From NCBI GenBank assembly GCA_030035585.1, contig CM057481.1:61389128-61453127 (forward strand): 64,000 nucleotides of DNA, given 5' to 3'. Each line of letters opens with the position of its first letter. Position 1 is the stretch's first letter. The notes under the pieces are model-generated. The model searched no databases and was not told the DNA's origin. It worked only from the letters and a program-made list of their open reading frames with translations. Origin of the DNA: Dugong dugon (lineage: Eukaryota; Chordata; Mammalia; Sirenia; Dugongidae). A program made the position numbers and the translations under genes. This document shows positions 59,201 to 64,000 of this stretch, piece by piece.

Positions 59201-59939
59201 TAACAGCTAAGAATCTTATTTTTAAGATTACAGTAATTCATCTGTAAACAAATATATTTAACTCCAGTATCGGTCTCTCGGGGCCTGATTATCACGTCAC
59301 ATATTTTAAATTTTTATGGCAGTTCCCCAGTCCTGGTACCAGTTTATATATTAATTAGGGCATAGGTTAAACTGCTGTAACAGAGATTCTAAAACAGAGT
59401 CATGGTTTAAATAAAAAAATTAATTTTCCTGTTGTGTACTATTTCTGAGGGTAAGAGGTCAAGGCTGGTGGGGCAACTTTGCTTCTCATGGTAGTTTATG
59501 AACCCAGGTTCCTTCCATCTTGTTCCTCTCCATTCCCTGGAGTGTTGCCCTGATCTGCATCCCTGAACTTGAGTTGCTGTCATGTCCAGGTTTCAGACCA
59601 AAAACAGAAAAGAATTTAGTCCAGAGAAAATGATTTCATAAGTTGCAGTCGCTAGTGCTCAAATTCTGTTCGTAAGAACTTGTCATGCTTGGCTGCAAAG
59701 AAAGTGACAAACTTTCTAGCTCAGCAGCTTTGTGTCCTACTGAAACTCGAATGGCATGGAAGAAGAACATAGATTTTGTCCTTTGCTCATTTTTCTACAG
59801 GGTTATTTGTGTTGATTTGTGGGGTTCTTTATCTATTTTGGATTTGAATAACTTTTTGGTGATATGAATTGTACATATTTTCTCTAAAACTGTAATGTAC
59901 TTTTTCTACTTTGTTCATGTTTGTCATACAGTAATTTTA

Positions 59940-60530
59940 AATTTTAATGTATTCCACTCCTAGACATATACCCATAAGAATTTAAAGCAAGAACTCAGAC
60001 GATACTTGTACACTAATGTTCACTGCAGCATTATTCACAAGAGCTAAAATATAGAAACAACCTAAATGTTCATCAATAGATGAATGGATAAACAAAATGT
60101 GGTATATACATACAATCAAGTATTACTTCGCCATAAAGAGAAATAGTTATGATACATTCTATCACACAGAGGAATATTGAAACCATCATGCTGAGTGAAA
60201 TAAGTCAGTCACAAAAGAACAAATACTGTATGATCCCACTTATATGAAATATCTAGAATTGACAAGTACAGACAGACAAAGTTTATTCAAGGCCACCAGG
60301 TGTTGAATGGAGGGAGAAATGGGAAGTTATTGCTTAAAGAGGTACTGAGTTTCTATTTAGGGTGAAGAAAAAACATTTGGAAATGAATAGTGGTGATGGT
60401 TGTTCAACATGGTGAATATAATTAATGTTATTGAACTGTACACCTAAAAATAGTTAAAATGGCAAATGTTTTTTTTACATGTTTTATGACAATAATTTTT
60501 TTTTATTTTAATGTAGTAGAATCTGAAAAT
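59940..60530 (+). mobile_element. L1 3' end, plus
   Basis: End of ORF2 (TTCACTGCAGCATTATTCAC near 60,019; ATGCTGAGTGAAATAAGTCAG near 60,189) and 3' UTR to about 60,500. 59,211-59,940 and 60,531-61,150 hold only weak ancient-repeat traces (for example near 60,965-61,060). Confidence 0.8.
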
Positions 60531-61154
60531 CTTTTTATAATCCTCTTTTGATAAAATGTCTTACATATTTGTAGATCTGATTCTAGGTACTCTAAATCAA
60601 TTTGGGGGCAATAGGGAAGACAGGATACCATGACTGATAGCCCACAAGCCCTTAATTTATTGTCAACTTTTCTATTTTAATTTAAAAGGGAGAAAAGAAA
60701 CATGTTATTTTAAATATAAGAACCAAAACCATCTTTTTGATGCCTCATTTCATCATTAACTTGATGGTTTTGATAGGGTTTACAATTATTCATAGCTTTT
60801 CTACATTATGCAATTAACAGATCTCAAATTTGCTCATTTGTCAAAATAAGTCCCTGAAACTCAATTTTGAATCTAGAAGACTGAAATAGGGAAGTCAGGC
60901 TGAAGTGTTGACCTGCAAGACAAGAACTCAAGTGTGGTGTTAAATTTAGTGTTCAAGCTGCTAAATGTGTCTAGTATGCAGTTAAAATATGGGTCTGGAA
61001 CTCAGAAGAGGAATTAGGGCTAGAGATGATTTCAAAAATCATTAAGTCCAGAGGAGATTGCTGAACCTTGGATAATAAATAAGTTCTTCAAGAAGAACAT
61101 ACAAATGATATACTAAGGGCTGTACCAATTTTTAGGAGTCTATAAGAAACCAGC

Positions 61155-61352
61155 TAAAAGGGTAAACCATTTAATCTTCATTAACAAGCTCATGAGCTAT
61201 ACGGTAGTATTCTAATTTTATAGGTGAGTAAATTAAGACTATAGGAGATGACTTTTGCATAAGGTTATATGGGTAGTAGATGGTAGAAGTGGTACTTGGG
61301 ACCAGGTCTTTATGACTCCAAAGCCTTCATTCATTCATTACACCTCCGTGCT
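61155..61352 (+). repeat. MIR element
   Basis: The MIR core is recognisable in order: TTTAATCTTCATTAACAAGC, TTTTATAGGTGAGTAAATTA, then a GGTAGTAGATGGTAGAAGTGG-like block and the terminal GACTCC segment. It is a tRNA-derived SINE older than placental mammals. Confidence 0.75.
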
Positions 61353-62780
61353 AACAAAAGTAGAAGGGCATTTTATTAAGCTAGCCCTTGGTATCAAAAG
61401 TTTGAAGGCTTGGAAATGGCCCCTAGATTGTTAGTTCTGCAGCCTTTGGTGGGGTGGGGGAAAACTGTTACAGTAGAAGGATGAATGCATATTACAAAGG
61501 GTTAACGTTAACTAAGGCTGAAGGTAAAGGACTTAAGTCACTCCAAGGGCCCTTTCATGAAGTCCAGTGGTTAAAGGAAAGGACAGAGAGGAGGGGTTAC
61601 AAGGACTTTAAGAATTATTTTTTGGTTGGGGGTAAGGGAGTCTTGCAGAAAAGATCTAAATAAATTTTGAGTGAGAAAAGAAGGATACAGTCAAGAGAAA
61701 ACAATTGCAACTGCTAGTGAGAGTATAATTAATATGGGGTTACAAAGGAAGTAGCATGGAAGTGTACCAGGAGCACTAGTGGAGGGGTAATGCACCTTCT
61801 TGTCTAGTAATACAGTATGAAAGACAGGGTGCATATATCATTTTTATTTAAAAAGAGGAATGATGTTAGGGGTGACGGTGTTTGAAAAACCTCTCAACAT
61901 TTAGGATGCATCCTGAGAAAATATGTACTCAGTATGTATAAGGTGTTTGGGGTTGGAATCATGGAAAAAGGCAAGAGGGTCAGTTTAGGTTTGTTCTTTT
62001 CAAACATTTAGCTTCTAAATGGCTAATAATTGGAGGACATAATGATTGTTTTAAATTAATGATAATTTCATTTACAAATTTTGAAGAAACTTTTTTTTAT
62101 GAGTCTGGAAATTGGCTGAACCTTTTTATGATGCATCAACATAGTTGGTATAACTGTCACCTGCAAAAATGTGGAAAGCTGACGGTGTGCCTGCAGAGCC
62201 TGTAGCTCTAGAAGCAGCAGCTGAAAAGGGCCAGAGGTTATCCTGTGTGGTCTGCTCCCTACTGCTTCTAGGACCAAAGATAAAGAAGAATACAGTTCTG
62301 CTAAAGAGACTTTCTACTTATTATACTGAAAATCCTATAAAATGATCACACGTAAAAATACCTTTATGGAAAATATTTCATTTCTACCCTGAGATGTGTG
62401 CAGCATATGTGGGACAAGTGCTTTTTCTACTATTCCCAATACTAGGAAACAAGAAAGGGCAAGAGTCAAGAAAGAGATGAGAAATTTAGAGGATGAGTAA
62501 GGATAGCTCCTCAGAAGCTTCCAGATAATGAACTGAATGGACAAGAGTTACCTGCCATTACATTCCCCTGGGAACACTATCCTTTTACAGCCAGGGCTTC
62601 CTAAATTCCTCCATTTATCCACTCCCCTACCCATCCCCAAACGAGGTTCCCGCCAATAGGACATGGCCTGTCTGTTCTCTTTTATGCTGCTATCTATACC
62701 ACTTATAGTTTCTAACCAAAATTCTTCTCCTCCTGGAAAACTGTAGAACAGTCTATCTTTCCCTTGTTCTCTCCCCCCTC
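61353..62780. other. Intron sequence, nothing recognised
   Basis: Short open frames on both strands (for example near 62,068-62,277, minus) match no family I know. No repeats are named here. Confidence 0.5.
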
Positions 62781-63720
62781 AAAAAGAAAATATATATGAA
62801 ATGCAAGAATGGCAGTGCTCAGAGGAAACATGGCTTTGAATGTCTACATTCAAAAAGAAGATCTCAAATCAGTAACTTAACTTTACACCTTGAGGAACTA
62901 GGAAAAAAAGAGCAAACTAAGCCGAAAGGTACCAGAAGAAAGGAAATAATAAATATCAGAGTGGAGACAAATGAAATAGAGAATAGGCAAACAACAGAGA
63001 ATCAACAAAAACAAAAGTTTGTTCTTGGAACATATCAATGAAATCATCAAACCTTTAGATAGACTGACAAGAAGGAAAAAAAAAAAAGAGAGAGGACACA
63101 AATAACTAAAATCAGAAATGAAGGTGGGGATATAACTATCAACCCTATAGACATAAAAGGGATTATAAGAGACTACTATGAACAATTTATGTCAACAAAT
63201 TAGATAACCTAGATAAAGCAGACAAATTACTAGAAACACACATACTACCAAAATTGACTCAAGATGAAATAGAAAATCTCAAACAACCCCTAAGAAGTGA
63301 AGAGACTGAATTAGTAATTAAAAAAACTCCCAACAATGACAAGTCCAGGACCAGACGGTTTCACTAGGTGATTCAACCAAACATTTAAAAGGAAGAACTA
63401 ACACCAATCTTGTTCAAACTCTTCCAAAAACTAGACTAGGAGGAGACACTTCCTAACTCATTCTATGAGGCCAGCATTATCTTGATAAAGACAGCAGAAG
63501 AAAACAAAACTTTAGATCTAGTATCTCTTATGAACATAGATGCAAAATCCTCAACAAAATAGTAGCAAACTGAACCCAACAGCATATTAAAAGGAATGGA
63601 AGAAAATAAATCAATGTAAAACACCACATTACTGGAATAAGGTAAAATAACTACATCATTTCAATTGAGGTACAAGAAGCATTTAACACACCCTTTCATG
63701 ATAAAAACATTCAGAAACCT
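62780..63720 (+). mobile_element. L1 ORF2 fragment, plus
   Basis: Plus-strand ORF2 sequence from the region before the reverse transcriptase (GATCTCAAATCAGTAACTTAA near 62,860) into the reverse transcriptase start (about 63,200-63,720). Frameshifts and stops throughout. Confidence 0.75.
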
Positions 63721-63747
63721 AGGAATAAAAGGGAAATTCCTCCACAT

Positions 63748-63870
63748 GATGGTGGTGTTGTTAGTTGCCTGGAATAAATTCTAACTTATGACAACACCAT
63801 GAGTAAGAGTAGAATTGCTCCACTCTGGTAACTCTGAACTGAAATCATTCCCGAAGCCCACTCTTCAGAC
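63748..63870 (-). mobile_element. AfroSINE/RTE-like fragment, minus
   Basis: (GTT)n, GTTAGTTGCCTGG and AGAGTAGAATTGCTCCACT are decayed blocks of the shared RTE/SINE 3' region. The final 130 bp (63,871-64,000) is GC-richer and unassigned. Confidence 0.55.
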
Positions 63871-64000
63871 AAAGATAAGACCACACTATGAAACATAAAA
63901 TAATACTCGTGAAGAATGTGCTTCTTAGTTCAATCAGATACAGAAGACTAAATGGGCAGCTCATGTTCAGAGGCGGGCTGAGAAGGCAGGAAGGGACAGG

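Noticed and set aside
62068-62277. 69-codon minus-strand frame with a possible splice-like TTTTTGCAGGTGACAG
   Set aside because: No recognisable family, no partner exon and no conservation information; chance is more likely.
58784-64000. Preceding KMT2C exon
   Set aside because: No match to the expected acidic, Glu/Thr-rich peptide with splice sites was seen, so it probably lies outside the window.
1-64000. CRISPR array, prokaryotic operons or a new defence system
   Set aside because: Tandem repeats here are microsatellites and L1 monomers; spliced exons, SINEs and LTRs show vertebrate nuclear DNA.

Overview
This is mammalian nuclear DNA, and the repeats point to an afrotherian, most likely an elephant. 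The evidence is at least 15 copies of a tRNA-derived SINE of AfroSINE type, several copies of an RTE LINE whose 3' end matches the SINE tail, and L1s with an unusual long 3' tail. The species assignment is inference; the repeat structures are seen directly.

The only host protein-coding gene found is KMT2C (MLL3), a histone H3K4 methyltransferase, on the minus strand. Four consecutive early coding exons are present with consensus splice sites and compatible phases. In transcript order they are 58783-58648, 48153-47953, 44764-44616 and 34757-34648. They encode part of the N-terminal region leading into the first extended PHD (zinc-binding) module. By comparison with the human gene they are probably exons 3-6. 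The previous exon lies beyond the right edge and the next beyond the left edge, so about 34.6 kb at the left is one intron.

The rest is a layered fossil bed of transposons. 1-13,050: an old L1 split by a full-length 8.6-kb L1 whose 5' UTR is built of about 335-bp tandem monomers. 13,050-17,300: AfroSINEs, an RTE, and an LTR split by a second RTE with an inverted 5' part. 19,200-23,000: minus-strand L1 with a Charlie-type hAT inside. 23,062-27,609: a hAT transposon with terminal repeats and an 8-bp target duplication, broken by an L1 and by a U6 snRNA-L1 chimera. 27,600-34,330: ancient repeats, AfroSINEs and another RTE. 34,400-36,740: an AfroSINE cluster around a KMT2C exon, then a TA-flanked Tigger with a 170-codon DNA-binding-domain frame. 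37,325-44,204: an ERV-L provirus with both LTRs and a degraded pol. 44,765-47,952: a repeat-poor intron. 48,200-64,000: L1 fragments, a solo LTR, AfroSINEs and MIR-type repeats around the last KMT2C exon.

No intact mobile-element gene was found. The most notable points are the U6-L1 chimera with its target-site duplication, inverted AfroSINEs bracketing a 110-nt KMT2C exon, a 42-nt patch of RTE sequence inside an L1, the twin-primed RTE inside an LTR, and the L1 promoter monomer array. Repeat families were assigned from memory of their consensus sequences, without a database search.
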